From Marinibaculum pumilum (lineage in GTDB: Bacteria; Pseudomonadota; Alphaproteobacteria; Ferrovibrionales; Ferrovibrionaceae): a DNA stretch of 64,000 nt. Of this stretch, positions 40,450 to 49,429 are shown piece by piece; positions within the stretch are counted from its first letter, which is position 1; the number at the start of each line of letters is the position of its first letter. Location: the NCBI RefSeq assembly GCF_042646425.1, contig NZ_JBHRTR010000034.1, positions 248,001 through 312,000 on the forward strand. The letters are read 5' to 3'. The notes under the pieces are model-generated. The model worked only from the letters and a program-made list of their open reading frames with translations, was not told the origin of the DNA and made no database searches. The position numbers were made by a program, and so were the translations under genes.

Positions 40450-41859
40450 TCAGTCGCCGCCGCCGTAGCGATGCGACCATTGTTCGTCCAGGTACTGGGT
40501 CCAGGACGGATGCGGCTCGGCAAGCGGCGTGCCCAGGCTGCCCGCCTTGGGCATGCCCGGCATCTTGTCGAAGGCCGCGAATGCCGACCTCTCCTCCGCC
40601 GACAGGAGCGGCAGCGATAGCGCGGTCTGGCTGCCCCAGACGGCAGGATCCTGCTTGCGGGCCTGTGCCGCGGGCGAGAGCAGGAAGTTCGCCAGCACCA
40701 TGGCGGCTTCCTTGTTGGGCGAGTTCGAGGGGATCGCCAGGAAGCTCGCATTGCCGATCGTGCCGTCGCGGAAGGTGTAGACCGCGGTCGTCTTCGGCAG
40801 GGCGCCGGAGGCGATGCCGTTCGCCGCCTCCGCCGGGTCGAAGGAGATCGTGATGTCGATCTCGCCATCCTCGAACAGGTTGCGGGCCGCACCGGTGTTC
40901 TGCGGGAAAGCCACGCCGGACCGCCACAGCAGCGGGTGCAGGCGATCCAGGTAGCTCCAGACAGTGACCGCCACATCGTCGGGATCGACCGCGGAGACCG
41001 GCTTGAACAGGGCCTCCCGGTCGGCGGTCAGGTCGTACAGGAGCTGCCGCAGGAAGGTGGTCCCCATGAAGTTGGGCGGCTGCGGATAGGTGAAATGCCC
41101 CGGATTGGCGACGGCCCAGTCCAGCAGTTCGTAGGCGCCGCGCGGCGGCTCCGGCATGCGCTCGGTATCGTGAAGGAAGACCAGCTGCGCCAGTCCCCAG
41201 GGCGCCTCCATGTTGTCCACCGGGATGCCGAAGTCGGTGGCGACGCTGGGCATCGCCTGCGGATCGACATAGCGCATGTTCGGCAGGGCATCGGTCCAGG
41301 GCCCGAACAGCATGCCGCGGCGCTGCAGGGCGGCGAAGTTCTCGCCGTTGATCCAGATCAGGTCAACGCTGCCGCTGCCGGTATTGCCGGCCGCCATCTC
41401 CGACAGGATGCGCGACACCGCCTCCGCCGTGGTGCCCAGCTTGACGTGGCGGATCGATACGCCGTGCGCCTGTTCCACCTGCTGGCCAGCCCATTCGATG
41501 TAGGCATTGATCCGCGGCTCCCCGCCCCAGGCGTTGAAATAGACCTGCTGGTCGCGCGCCTTCTGCAGGACCTCCTGCCAATGCCTGTCCCGGGCCTCCT
41601 CTGCGCCGCCGCCCTGCGCGGCGACATCCTGGTCGCCACCTGTGCCGCCGGCACTGGGGCCCTTGGCAGTCGGGGAGGTGGAGGTCGAAGGTACGGCGGC
41701 CGTGGTGCCGGGAGTCGCGTTGCCGGTGGCGGAATCCGCGAAGGCCGGCGATCCGCCGGCCAGCAGCAGGGCGAGGCAGCCGGCAAGGGCCGCGGTGGCA
41801 AGCAGGCGGTTCAACCGACACACTGGCGTCCTGCGGGCAAGGGGTGCGGTCTCGGGCAT
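40450..41859 (-). CDS. ynjB: ABC transporter substrate-binding protein, YnjB-like
   Basis: This 469-residue periplasmic receptor has a signal sequence (about residues 20-42: LLATAALAGCLALLLAGGSPAFA, in two halves around a Cys) and then a Ser/Thr/Gly-rich linker. Its mature part matches YnjB family features: QQVYFNAWGGEPRINAYIEW, VKLGTTAEAVSRILSEMAAG, GSVDLIWINGENFAALQ, FLHDTERMPEPPRGAYELL and the C-terminal PHPSWTQYLDEQW. The long polar linker before the conserved domain is unusual, and the true mature start may lie after it. It is the first gene of the minus-strand ynjBCD operon. Confidence 0.87.
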   Translation of the reverse strand: MPETAPLARRTPVCRLNRLLATAALAGCLALLLAGGSPAFADSATGNATPGTTAAVPSTSTSPTAKGPSAGGTGGDQDVAAQGGGAEEARDRHWQEVLQKARDQQVYFNAWGGEPRINAYIEWAGQQVEQAHGVSIRHVKLGTTAEAVSRILSEMAAGNTGSGSVDLIWINGENFAALQRRGMLFGPWTDALPNMRYVDPQAMPSVATDFGIPVDNMEAPWGLAQLVFLHDTERMPEPPRGAYELLDWAVANPGHFTYPQPPNFMGTTFLRQLLYDLTADREALFKPVSAVDPDDVAVTVWSYLDRLHPLLWRSGVAFPQNTGAARNLFEDGEIDITISFDPAEAANGIASGALPKTTAVYTFRDGTIGNASFLAIPSNSPNKEAAMVLANFLLSPAAQARKQDPAVWGSQTALSLPLLSAEERSAFAAFDKMPGMPKAGSLGTPLAEPHPSWTQYLDEQWSHRYGGGD

Positions 41860-42000
41860 CGGGAACTCCCTTCTGGCGGCCGCGGAGCGGCATCTTTCGT
41901 TCGCGCGGACCTGACCGTTCTATCCCTTGCGTCGGCGGCCTGTCAGGCCGATAGAAGGCGATTGGCGCATTTGTGACTGCGGGGGCGCCGGAGTGGAGCG

Positions 42001-42543
42001 ATGCACGATCGGATGGTCAGGCTGATTCTGTCACTGCCGGAGCGGCGGCCCGCGCCGGGCCTGTCGCCACAGCTGGACAGCCTGTTCAGCCGGCTGGTCG
42101 ACGACAGGCTGGGGCATCGCGCCCACGAGGTCGAGGACCTGATCTGGGCCCTGTGGATGGAGCATCCGGCGGCGCCGGCCCGCGCGCGGCTGGGCGAGGC
42201 GGTGACCGCGATCGCCAGCAAGAAGCTGGGGGAAGCGGAACTGCTGCTGAACGAGCTGGTCTCCGCCCATCCCGACTTCGCCGAGGCCTGGAACAAGCGG
42301 GCCACCCTGTACTTCCTGCAGAACCGCGATGCCGAGAGCATCGAGGATATCGCCCGCGTGCTGGAACTGGAGCCGCGCCATTTCGGCGCCCTGGCCGGCT
42401 ATGGCCAGATCTGCGAGCGCCGCGGCGACTATGCCGGGGCGCTTACCGCCTACGAGGCGGCGCTGCGGATCAACCCGCATCTGCCCGGCGTGCGCGCCCA
42501 GGCGGAAGGCCTGCAGAAGCGCTTCCGTCGCACCCTGCACTGA
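42001..42543 (+). CDS. TPR-repeat protein
   Basis: This 180-residue soluble protein has an N-terminal helical region (LSPQLDSLFSRLVDDRLGHRA...DLIWALWMEH) followed by two or three tetratricopeptide repeats (about 75-165). These can be seen as AEAWNKRATLYFLQNRDAESIEDIARVLELEPRHF, in parts, and GALAGYGQICERRGDYAGALTAYEAALRINPHLPG. No signal peptide is visible. TPR proteins of this size are adaptors, and the partner is unknown. ATG 42001 follows GGAGCG. It converges with the flavoprotein gene (28 bases between stops). Confidence 0.85.
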   Translation: MHDRMVRLILSLPERRPAPGLSPQLDSLFSRLVDDRLGHRAHEVEDLIWALWMEHPAAPARARLGEAVTAIASKKLGEAELLLNELVSAHPDFAEAWNKRATLYFLQNRDAESIEDIARVLELEPRHFGALAGYGQICERRGDYAGALTAYEAALRINPHLPGVRAQAEGLQKRFRRTLH

Positions 42544-42571
42544 CGCGGCGGCGGCGGACCGGTCGCTGGCG

Positions 42572-43828
42572 CTACCGGCCCTTCAGCCGCCGGGTGAGGT
42601 CCAGCAGCCGGACCTCCGGGTCCGCCAGCTCCGCTTCGGTCGCGTCCTCCGGCACCCGCAGGCCGGCCTCGATCAGCCGCCGGCAGGCGCGCATCTCGCG
42701 GATCGTGTTGATCACCGATGCGGCGACCAGGCGCCCGCTGCGCAGATGCAGGACGGTGAAGGCCCGGGCCGCCGGGTCGCCGCGCAGGATCAGCCTGTCG
42801 TCCGCCGCGGGGATGCCGGCGATCTGCACGTTCTCGTCATACTGGTCGGACCAGAGCCAGGGCGTTTCCAGGTAGGGGGTGGGCTGGCCGGCCATCGTCT
42901 TTGCCGCCGCCACGGCCTGCCCCTGGGCGTTCTGGAAAGCCTCCTGCCGCAGCGAGAGGCCGCTGCCGGGATCCTCCCGCCTGGCGACATCGCCCGCGGC
43001 GAAGACAGCTTCGGCAGAGGTGCGGCCCCAGGCATCCACCAGGATCCCGTCGCGGCAGGCGATGCCGGCCGCCTCCGCCAGGCCGGTCTCTGGCTGGATG
43101 CCGATGCCGACCACCGCCAGGTCGCAGGGCAGGGCCGCATGGCCGTCCAGTTCCACCGCCGCCACGGCGCGGTCGCCGGCGAATCCGGTCACCCGCCGTC
43201 CGGTCAGGATGGTCACCCCCTTCGCCGCATGCAGCGCGGCGATGGCGTCGGAGATCTCCGCCGGGGCGCCGCGGTTCATGATCCTGGGCTCCGCCTCCAC
43301 GACGGTGACCGCGCAGCCCAGTTCGCGCGCGGCCGCCGCCACCTCCATGCCGATGAAGCCGCCGCCGATCACCGCCACCCGGCCAGCGGCCCGCAATGCC
43401 TGGCCCAGGGAATCGGCATCGGTGACGCTGCGCAGGTAGTGGATCCCGGTCAGGTCGGCCCCCGGAACGGAAAGGCGGCGCAGCCGGGCGCCGGTGGCGA
43501 TCATCGCCGCCTGATAGGAGAGCCGGGTGCCATCGGCCAGGGTCACGGTGCGGGCGTCGGGGTCGATGGCGGTGGCCGGGCAGGACAGGCGGAGGTCGAT
43601 GCCGGCGGCCGCATAGAAGTCCGGGGCGCGGAACAGGAGGCTGTCGCGGCTCTGCCGGCCCAGCAGATAGCCCTTGGACAGCGGGGGGCGCTCATGCGGC
43701 GGCAGCGGCTCGGCCGCCAGCAGGATGCATTCCCTGTCCGGGTCCGCCTTGCGCAGCGTATCGGCGGCCCAGAAGCCGGCCTGTCCGCCGCCGATCACCA
43801 CATAGGGTGGCGTACTGCCCGCCGCCAT
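42572..43828 (-). CDS. NAD(P)H:ferredoxin/rhodocoxin-reductase-type FAD flavoprotein
   Basis: This 418-residue pyridine-nucleotide-disulfide-class oxidoreductase has an N-terminal FAD site YVVIGGGQAGFWAADTL (9-25), the HERPPLSKGYLLG segment typical of rhodocoxin/putidaredoxin reductases, the second Rossmann site VAVIGGGFIGMEVAAAA and VFAAGDVAR. There is also the C-terminal reductase domain with DQYDENVQIAGIP. It should pass electrons from NAD(P)H to a [2Fe-2S] ferredoxin serving a cytochrome P450 or dioxygenase. No ferredoxin or oxygenase gene is next to it, so the partner lies elsewhere. ATG 43828 has GGAGGA upstream. Confidence 0.9.
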   Translation of the reverse strand: MAAGSTPPYVVIGGGQAGFWAADTLRKADPDRECILLAAEPLPPHERPPLSKGYLLGRQSRDSLLFRAPDFYAAAGIDLRLSCPATAIDPDARTVTLADGTRLSYQAAMIATGARLRRLSVPGADLTGIHYLRSVTDADSLGQALRAAGRVAVIGGGFIGMEVAAAARELGCAVTVVEAEPRIMNRGAPAEISDAIAALHAAKGVTILTGRRVTGFAGDRAVAAVELDGHAALPCDLAVVGIGIQPETGLAEAAGIACRDGILVDAWGRTSAEAVFAAGDVARREDPGSGLSLRQEAFQNAQGQAVAAAKTMAGQPTPYLETPWLWSDQYDENVQIAGIPAADDRLILRGDPAARAFTVLHLRSGRLVAASVINTIREMRACRRLIEAGLRVPEDATEAELADPEVRLLDLTRRLKGR

Positions 43829-43972
43829 CTCCGCATTCCTCCATGCCGCACCGGCTCACGCCTAGCCAGCGGCGCTGCCGAGGTCAAAGGAAACCGGCGG
43901 TCGCGCGCAGGCATCCTGCAGCGGGCAGGGCGCAATGGGGGTGCGGGGAGGCGGTCTGCCCCCGGCGGAGGG

Positions 43973-45085
43973 TCAGCGCAGCCAGCTCAGGTCGCTGGAC
44001 GGCGCGGTCAGGCTGCTCATCGAGTCGGCACGGCTGCGCACGCGGTTGATCAGGCGCCCGACATCGTTGTCGCTGGGGCAGGGGATCGTGTCGTAGGGGG
44101 TGGCGAAGCCGGCGAACTCGTCCATCAGCCGGTGCACGCCCTGGGCGATCGGGTCCTTCGCGGTCACCTGTCCCAGCACATAGTCCGCCACGGCCTGGGG
44201 GCCGTAGACCTGTGCGGCGGCGAGCATGCCGGAGATCGTGACCTCCGATGTCGTGCGGCCGATGCCGCGGGAGCGCGGCGGCGGGTCCATGTCGCGGGAC
44301 AGGCCGACGATGTCGCCCAGGCCGCTCTCCTCCGGCAGCAGGCCGATGATCTTCTGCAGATGCCAGGCGAACGCCTCGCCGATCGCGATCTCCTGCACCC
44401 GGGCGGAGCAGAATTCCTTCATGCTGAAGGCGCCGTTGAGGCCGGTGAACAGACCGTCCCACCGGTTCGACACCTTGGCCCAGGCATCCTCCGGCCGGGC
44501 GCGGGCGAGTTCCCGCCGCTCCTGCAGGGCGCGGGTGGAGGGCCGGTAGTAGCCGAGGACCTCCAGCAGTTCCTCGCCGAACCGGTAGCCGATGAAGCCG
44601 CGCGGATCCACCGCACGATATTGCAGCTGCTCCAGCGTGACCTCGCCATGCTGGTAGGCTTCCATCGCCTCTTCACCGACCCGCAGGCGCAGTTCGGTGG
44701 CGGTGATGCGGCCGGGCGCCAGGCCGGTCAGGTAGGCGCGGAGCGCGTTCTTGAAGTCGCGGAAACTGCCCTGCGGCCGGCTGGCGGCCGCCGGCTGTGC
44801 GGCGGCCTCTCTGGCCGCAAAGTCACGCCGGACCGGGGCTTCGGCCGGGATCTCCGCCGGCGGAGTCTTCGGGGCCGGGGCGAATTCCGCCTCCAGTGCT
44901 GCCGCGGCCTGCGCCGGGCGGCGGTTCCGCGCCGGCAGGCTGTTCACTTCCTCGCGGAACACGTCCTCGTCCTGGCTCTGCGCCTCCTCCTCCAGCGTGC
45001 GCTGCAGGTCGCGCAGGGCGCTGCGCTGGCCGCGCTGGTTCTGGGCGGGACGGGACGGCTTCCGGGGCGACAGGGTGAAGGGCAT
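43973..45085 (-). CDS. Protein of unknown function, paralogue A of a tandem pair
   Basis: I do not recognise a named family for this 370-residue protein. The first ~115 residues are low-complexity, rich in Ala/Glu/Gln/Pro. The rest aligns with paralogue B at 45384: GSFRDFKNALRAYLTGL, YRFGEELLEVLGYY, WDGLFTGLNGAFSMKEFCS, RVQEIAIGEAFAWHLQKI, SGMLAAAQVYGPQAVADYVLG and DEFAGFATPYDTIPCP. The F-T-G, QE-A, LLAAAQ-x-GP and GYATP/Y spacings suggest a folded domain of about 250 residues that is mostly helical. No signal peptide or membrane helix is seen. ATG 45085 was chosen as the natural start after an AT-rich leader; a longer frame would begin inside the leader. Confidence 0.7.
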   Translation of the reverse strand: MPFTLSPRKPSRPAQNQRGQRSALRDLQRTLEEEAQSQDEDVFREEVNSLPARNRRPAQAAAALEAEFAPAPKTPPAEIPAEAPVRRDFAAREAAAQPAAASRPQGSFRDFKNALRAYLTGLAPGRITATELRLRVGEEAMEAYQHGEVTLEQLQYRAVDPRGFIGYRFGEELLEVLGYYRPSTRALQERRELARARPEDAWAKVSNRWDGLFTGLNGAFSMKEFCSARVQEIAIGEAFAWHLQKIIGLLPEESGLGDIVGLSRDMDPPPRSRGIGRTTSEVTISGMLAAAQVYGPQAVADYVLGQVTAKDPIAQGVHRLMDEFAGFATPYDTIPCPSDNDVGRLINRVRSRADSMSSLTAPSSDLSWLR

Positions 45086-45383
45086 GGGACTCGACTCCAG
45101 ACCTTGTATGGGGCCGGGCTGGGTGGCGCATTTTTCGCGATCTACCAGCACAGCGACCGGTCCGTGCCCGCCCAGGAGTCCGCAGCCGGGGAGCTTGAAC
45201 CGATGCCGTTCGGCGAATTGACGACGAAACCGATGCAATTTCATCGGCATGCCTCAGTAATTCGCAATTTTAGTGATCCAAAAGAATATGTAAAGCTGTT
45301 GTTATCTGGAACTAATGACTCTTTTCCGATGAATTTAGTACTGATTGCGTAAAATTTTATCGAAAATCTAATCGATAACTGGT
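45086..45383. other. AT-rich leader between the two unknown paralogues
   Basis: Within this 298-base gap, 45240-45400 is far richer in A+T than anything around it. It holds the sequence TTCGATAAAA (minus strand, 45355-45364), which recurs in the leader of paralogue B, and several ATCGAT/AATT runs. No gene or hairpin terminator is supported. It probably contains the promoter for paralogue A. Confidence 0.5.
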
Positions 45384-46616
45384 CTAAAAGTTGATCGTGT
45401 GATTCAGGTACCGACCGCCCTGACCGCCCTGGGCACCCTGTGTCGCTGGCCGACGCGGTTCGGCACGGCCTTCGGTGGAGGCGCTGCGCACCCGCTGCAT
45501 GATCGCCTCGATTTCCGCATCGCCAGGGCGCGGTACGCCGTCGAATGGCGTCGCATAGCCGGTGAAGCTGCGCAGGGTCCGTTCCACCGCCCGGCTGCCG
45601 GTCAGGCTGTCCGGTTCCAGCAGGACCTGGCAGACCGCCGCGGGGCCATGGACCTGCGCGGCTGCCAGAAGCGCCGAGACGGTCAGTCGGTTCTCCGGGC
45701 TGTCGTCGAGCATGCGGTCCGAACCGTCGAAGCCGATCGGCCGGCCCAGCCAGCCGGCGAGCACGCGGCCCTGCGGCAGCAGGGCGGAGAGATCGCGGAG
45801 ATGCTGGACGAACGCCTCGAGAATCAGGCGCTCCTGTGCCGCGGTGCTCATCAGGTCGGCGATCGTGGTGATGCCGCGCCGCCCGGTGAACCGCCCGCAC
45901 CAGGCCAGCGCCGGGTCCCTGTCGGCGGCAAACGTTCCGGCGCCCGCCTTCCCGTCCGCTCCCCTCTCGCGATCGGCCCCCTGGCCGCCAAGGTCGTTCG
46001 CGGCCGCGGGGCGGTGCAGGCGCTGATAGTAGCCGAGATCCTCCAGCTGCGATTCGCCGAACCGGTAGGCGCCCAGGCCGTCCCGGTGCCGGGCACGGTA
46101 GGGCAGGTCGGCAAGGGCAAGGTCGCCGCGCAGATGACTGCGCGCCGCGCTGGTGCCGACGATGGCGGCCAGCTCCGACAGATCGGGACCGCTGCCGCCC
46201 GTCGGCCGTGGATCGATCCCGGTCAGGTGGCTGCGCAGGGCCTGACGGAAATCGGCGAAGCTGCCGCGCAGGCACGGCACGTCCTGCGCCGCGCCGCGGG
46301 CAAGATCGAGAATCTCCGCCTGCATCCGCTGGTCTTCCGGACCCGGTCCGACCGGCCGCAGGGCCGGCCAGAGCCGGCCGCTGGAACCGGCGGCCCCGGC
46401 GGCATTCGCCGCCGGCGGGTCGACCGGCGGTCGGCCGGACAGCACCCGGGAGAGATCGCCCACCGGCACGGTGCGCCACAGGGCCCCTGTCCGCTTGTCC
46501 TCCGGCACCGGCATGCCGAAACGGTCCAGATCGTCGAGCGAAAAACCGCGTTGCTCCTGGAAGAGCTTCTGGCTGTGCCAGGCCCGGGGGCCTTCCGCCA
46601 GCTGTTCCTGCCGCAT
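45384..46616 (-). CDS. Protein of unknown function, paralogue B of a tandem pair
   Basis: This 410-residue relative of the gene at 43973 shares blocks along its length: GSFADFRQALRSHLTGI, YRFGESQLEDLGYYQRL, WCGRFTGRRGITTIADLMS, AAQERLILEAFVQHLRDL, VSALLAAAQVHGPAAVCQVLL and RSFTGYATPFDGVPRPGD. It also has its own N-terminus (about 110 residues with FSLDDLDRFGMPVPED) and a Gly/Gln-rich tail. ATG 46616 follows AGGAGC. There is no signal peptide, membrane helix or recognised catalytic motif. Two copies side by side, each with an AT-rich leader, point to divergence after a tandem duplication. The function is unknown. Confidence 0.7.
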   Translation of the reverse strand: MRQEQLAEGPRAWHSQKLFQEQRGFSLDDLDRFGMPVPEDKRTGALWRTVPVGDLSRVLSGRPPVDPPAANAAGAAGSSGRLWPALRPVGPGPEDQRMQAEILDLARGAAQDVPCLRGSFADFRQALRSHLTGIDPRPTGGSGPDLSELAAIVGTSAARSHLRGDLALADLPYRARHRDGLGAYRFGESQLEDLGYYQRLHRPAAANDLGGQGADRERGADGKAGAGTFAADRDPALAWCGRFTGRRGITTIADLMSTAAQERLILEAFVQHLRDLSALLPQGRVLAGWLGRPIGFDGSDRMLDDSPENRLTVSALLAAAQVHGPAAVCQVLLEPDSLTGSRAVERTLRSFTGYATPFDGVPRPGDAEIEAIMQRVRSASTEGRAEPRRPATQGAQGGQGGRYLNHTINF

Positions 46617-46769
46617 CGCACTGCTCCTTGCCCAGGGCCGCGGAGCCGCCGCACCGGCCCGTGCCGGTCATGGTGCAGGCAGGTGGCTCCCGCGGGTGAA
46701 TCAATCCCGGTAACGAGCAGTGTAGGTCAAAGTTCCTAGGCGTAAATACTTTCTTGAATTGCGGATATT

Positions 46770-46790
46770 ATACATTCCGGTTGAATGTAT
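46770..46790. repeat. Inverted repeat ATACATTC-N5-GAATGTAT in an AT-rich leader
   Basis: Perfect 8-base arms at 46770-46777 and 46783-46790 lie between the manC stop and paralogue B, 154 bases before its start. The surrounding 46720-46820 is AT-rich. TTCGATAAAA (minus strand, 46808-46817) matches the element upstream of paralogue A. It may be an operator or a manC terminator. Confidence 0.55.
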
Positions 46791-46848
46791 TCGTTACTTT
46801 TATTGATTTTTATCGAATTCCCGCTGGCTCGCCCAGTCCGGGCCCCGT

Positions 46849-48309
46849 TCAGTCTCTGCCATAGGCGTCGGTGAACCGGACGATGTCGTCCTCTCCCAGA
46901 TAGGCGCCGGACTGCACCTCGATGATCTCCAGCGGGATCCGGCCGGGATTCTCCAGCCGGTGCCGGGTACCGGGCGGAATATAGGTCGACTCGTTTTCCT
47001 GCAGCAGCAGTTCCTGGTCGCCGCGCACAACCCGGGCGGTGCCGCGGACCACGATCCAGTGCTCGGCGCGGTGATGGTGCAGCTGCAGCGACATCCGCCC
47101 GCCGGGCAGCACGGAGATATGTTTCACCTGGAAGCGGTCGCCGTCGTCGATGCGGCGGAACCAGCCCCAGGGCCGGTAGTCGCGGCTGCCCTGCTCGGCC
47201 TCCGGATAGCCGTCCCGGCGCAGGCGCTCGACCAGCAGCTTGATATCCTCGCTGCGGTCCCGCGGTGCCACCGCGACGGCGTCGTCCGTCTCCACCACCA
47301 GCAGGTCCTTCAGGCCCAGCGCCGCCACCAGCCGGCCGGTGCTGCGCAGGTGCACGCCCTCGCAATCCTCCGCCACCGCCCGGCCATCGAGCACATTGCC
47401 GGCCGGGTCCTTGGGCGCCAGGGTCCAGAAGGTCTCCCAGCCGCCCAGGTCGGACCAGCCCATGGAAACGGGGACCACGCCGGCATGGTCGTGATGCTCC
47501 ATCAGGGCATGGTCGATGGAGATCGACGGGCTCGCGGCGAAGCCCTCGCGGTCCAGGCGCAGGAAATCCAGGTCGCCCTGCGCCGCCGCCAGCGCCTGCT
47601 CGGCTGCCGCCACCACCTGCGGCGCGTGGCGGCACAGCGCCTGCAGCAGCGGCGTGACCGGGAACAGGAACAGGCCGGCATTCCACAGGAAGCGGCCGGA
47701 GGCGAGGTAGCGTTCCGCCGTGGCGAGGTCGGGCTTCTCGTGGAAGGCGGCGATCGCGAAGGCGCCGTCCGCCGCCGGCAGGGCATCGCCCAGCTCGATA
47801 TAGCCATAGGCCGTCTCCGGCCGGTTCGGCTCCACGCCGAAGGTCATCAGCCGGCCGTCGGCGGCGCCCTGCAGGGCGCAGTCCAGGGCCCGGTGCAGGG
47901 CCGGAAGGTCGGCGATCACATGGTCGGAGGGCAGCACCAGAACGCAGGCGTCCGGTGCCTCTGCCGCGATGCTCAGCGCGGCCACGGCCACTGCCGGCGC
48001 GGTATTGCGCGCCAGGGGTTCCAGGACGATGGCGCGCGGGGCGACATCGGCCTGCCGGGCATGCTCGGCGACCAGGAAGCGATGCTCGTCGTTGCAGACG
48101 ATGGTCGGGGCTGCGAAGCGGTCGCCGTCGGCGACCCGCCGCAGGGTCTCCGACAGCAGGCTCAGCGCGCCGTTCAGCGGCAGGAACTGCTTCGGATAGG
48201 AGCGCCGGGACAGCGGCCAGAGCCGGCTGCCGGCGCCACCGGACAGCACCACCGGATAGACCGGCGGCGCTGCGGCATGGCTCCCGTCCGGACTGGGCGA
48301 TGGCGGCAT
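46849..48309 (-). CDS. manC: Mannose-1-phosphate guanylyltransferase / mannose-6-phosphate isomerase (bifunctional)
   Basis: This bifunctional protein of about 486 residues has an N-terminal nucleotidyltransferase domain with the pyrophosphorylase signature VVLSGGAGSRLWPLSRRSYPKQ, in two pieces, plus LVLPSDHVI, FHEKPDLATAERYLASG and DLGGWETFW. It has a C-terminal cupin-type isomerase domain (about 330-480) with RPWGWFRRIDDGDRFQVKH, MSLQLHHHRAEHWIVVRGTA and YIPPGTRHRLENPG, where His residues bind the metal. It makes GDP-mannose for LPS or exopolysaccharide. ATG 48309 has GGGAG at good spacing; ATG 48339 is an alternative adding ten residues. No polysaccharide operon surrounds it here. It is divergent from the epimerase. 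Confidence 0.92.
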   Translation of the reverse strand: MPPSPSPDGSHAAAPPVYPVVLSGGAGSRLWPLSRRSYPKQFLPLNGALSLLSETLRRVADGDRFAAPTIVCNDEHRFLVAEHARQADVAPRAIVLEPLARNTAPAVAVAALSIAAEAPDACVLVLPSDHVIADLPALHRALDCALQGAADGRLMTFGVEPNRPETAYGYIELGDALPAADGAFAIAAFHEKPDLATAERYLASGRFLWNAGLFLFPVTPLLQALCRHAPQVVAAAEQALAAAQGDLDFLRLDREGFAASPSISIDHALMEHHDHAGVVPVSMGWSDLGGWETFWTLAPKDPAGNVLDGRAVAEDCEGVHLRSTGRLVAALGLKDLLVVETDDAVAVAPRDRSEDIKLLVERLRRDGYPEAEQGSRDYRPWGWFRRIDDGDRFQVKHISVLPGGRMSLQLHHHRAEHWIVVRGTARVVRGDQELLLQENESTYIPPGTRHRLENPGRIPLEIIEVQSGAYLGEDDIVRFTDAYGRD

Positions 48310-48467
48310 GGCGGCTCCCGTGCGATGAGGCACCGACATTGCGGCCCGGCCCGGCTGAGGTCAACTTGACCAAGAGGCTGTGTCGGGCCGCCGTTCTTGA
48401 ATACGATAGGCGTCAGACGGCGGGTGTCGGTCCGACATCCGGGGAGCAACAGAGAGAGGAGCGGGCG

Positions 48468-49388
48468 ATGGCGAAAGGCAGGGTACTTGTCACGGGCGCG
48501 GGCGGGCTGATCGGGCGCACCCTTTGCGAACGCCTGCACGCGGCCGGGCGGCCGATCCTGGCGACGGACGTGGCGCCGCCGGACGGCCAGGTGCCCTGGC
48601 CGTGGAAGGTGGCGGACCTGCTGGACGTGCACCGCATCCATGCCCTGATGGCGGAGGATATCGACTGCGTCTTCCACGGCGGTGGCATTTCCGGGCCGAT
48701 GCTGGCGCGCGACAACCCGGCCAGCATCGCCAGGATCAACATCGACGGCACCCTGAACGTGCTGGAGGCGGCGCGGCTGCACGGCATCCGCCGCACCGTC
48801 TACTGCTCCAGCCTGGTGGTCTACTGGCCGGCCGCCGGGGCGGGGGAAACGCTGACGGAGGCCTCGCCGTTCCAGGTCAACGACATGTATGCGGCCAGCA
48901 AGGTCTGCGGCGAATGGCTGGCACGCACCTATACCGAGAACGGCTGGACCGACACCCTGTCGTTCCGTATCGGCTGGGTCTACGGGCCGCGGCGGCGGAC
49001 CGACTGCATCGTGCACACCATGATCTCCGACGCCCTGGCGGGAAGGACGACCCTGCTGCCGCATGCGCCGCATTTCGGCCGGCAGTTCATTCATGTTGAG
49101 GATGTGGTCGATGCGGTGGTGACCGCGCTGGACATCGAGGCGCCGCCGGCCCGGGTCTACAACCTGGGCGGCCCGCGCATCGACTATATGCGCCTGCATG
49201 CCGCGGTGAAGGCGGCGATCCCGGCGGCCCGGATGGAGGTGCAGGAGGGCGGGCCGCCGCCGGTCGACGGCGCGATCCCGCCGATGGACACCGCAGCCGC
49301 GGAGCGGGACCTGGGCTGGACGCCGCGGACCGTGCTGGAGGAAGCTGTGAAATCCTATGCAGAGCATCTGCGCAGCAACCGCTACTGA
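48468..49388 (+). CDS. NAD-dependent epimerase/dehydratase (extended SDR)
   Basis: This 306-residue protein has VLVTGAGGLIGRTLCERL (NAD site TGAGGLIG at 9-16), YCSSLVVYWP, and the catalytic YAASK pair in NDMYAASKVCGEWLAR, followed by FRIGWVYGPRRR. It belongs to the UDP-sugar epimerase/uronate-dehydrogenase-like group. The substrate is not clear because the C-terminal specificity region is not diagnostic. ATG 48468 has GGAGCG. It is followed 41 bases later by an MDR quinone-reductase-like gene on the same strand, so the two could share an operon. Confidence 0.87.
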   Translation: MAKGRVLVTGAGGLIGRTLCERLHAAGRPILATDVAPPDGQVPWPWKVADLLDVHRIHALMAEDIDCVFHGGGISGPMLARDNPASIARINIDGTLNVLEAARLHGIRRTVYCSSLVVYWPAAGAGETLTEASPFQVNDMYAASKVCGEWLARTYTENGWTDTLSFRIGWVYGPRRRTDCIVHTMISDALAGRTTLLPHAPHFGRQFIHVEDVVDAVVTALDIEAPPARVYNLGGPRIDYMRLHAAVKAAIPAARMEVQEGGPPPVDGAIPPMDTAAAERDLGWTPRTVLEEAVKSYAEHLRSNRY

Positions 49389-49429
49389 GTGGCGGACATG
49401 AATGGACTGACTTGGAAGGGGGGCCGGCG

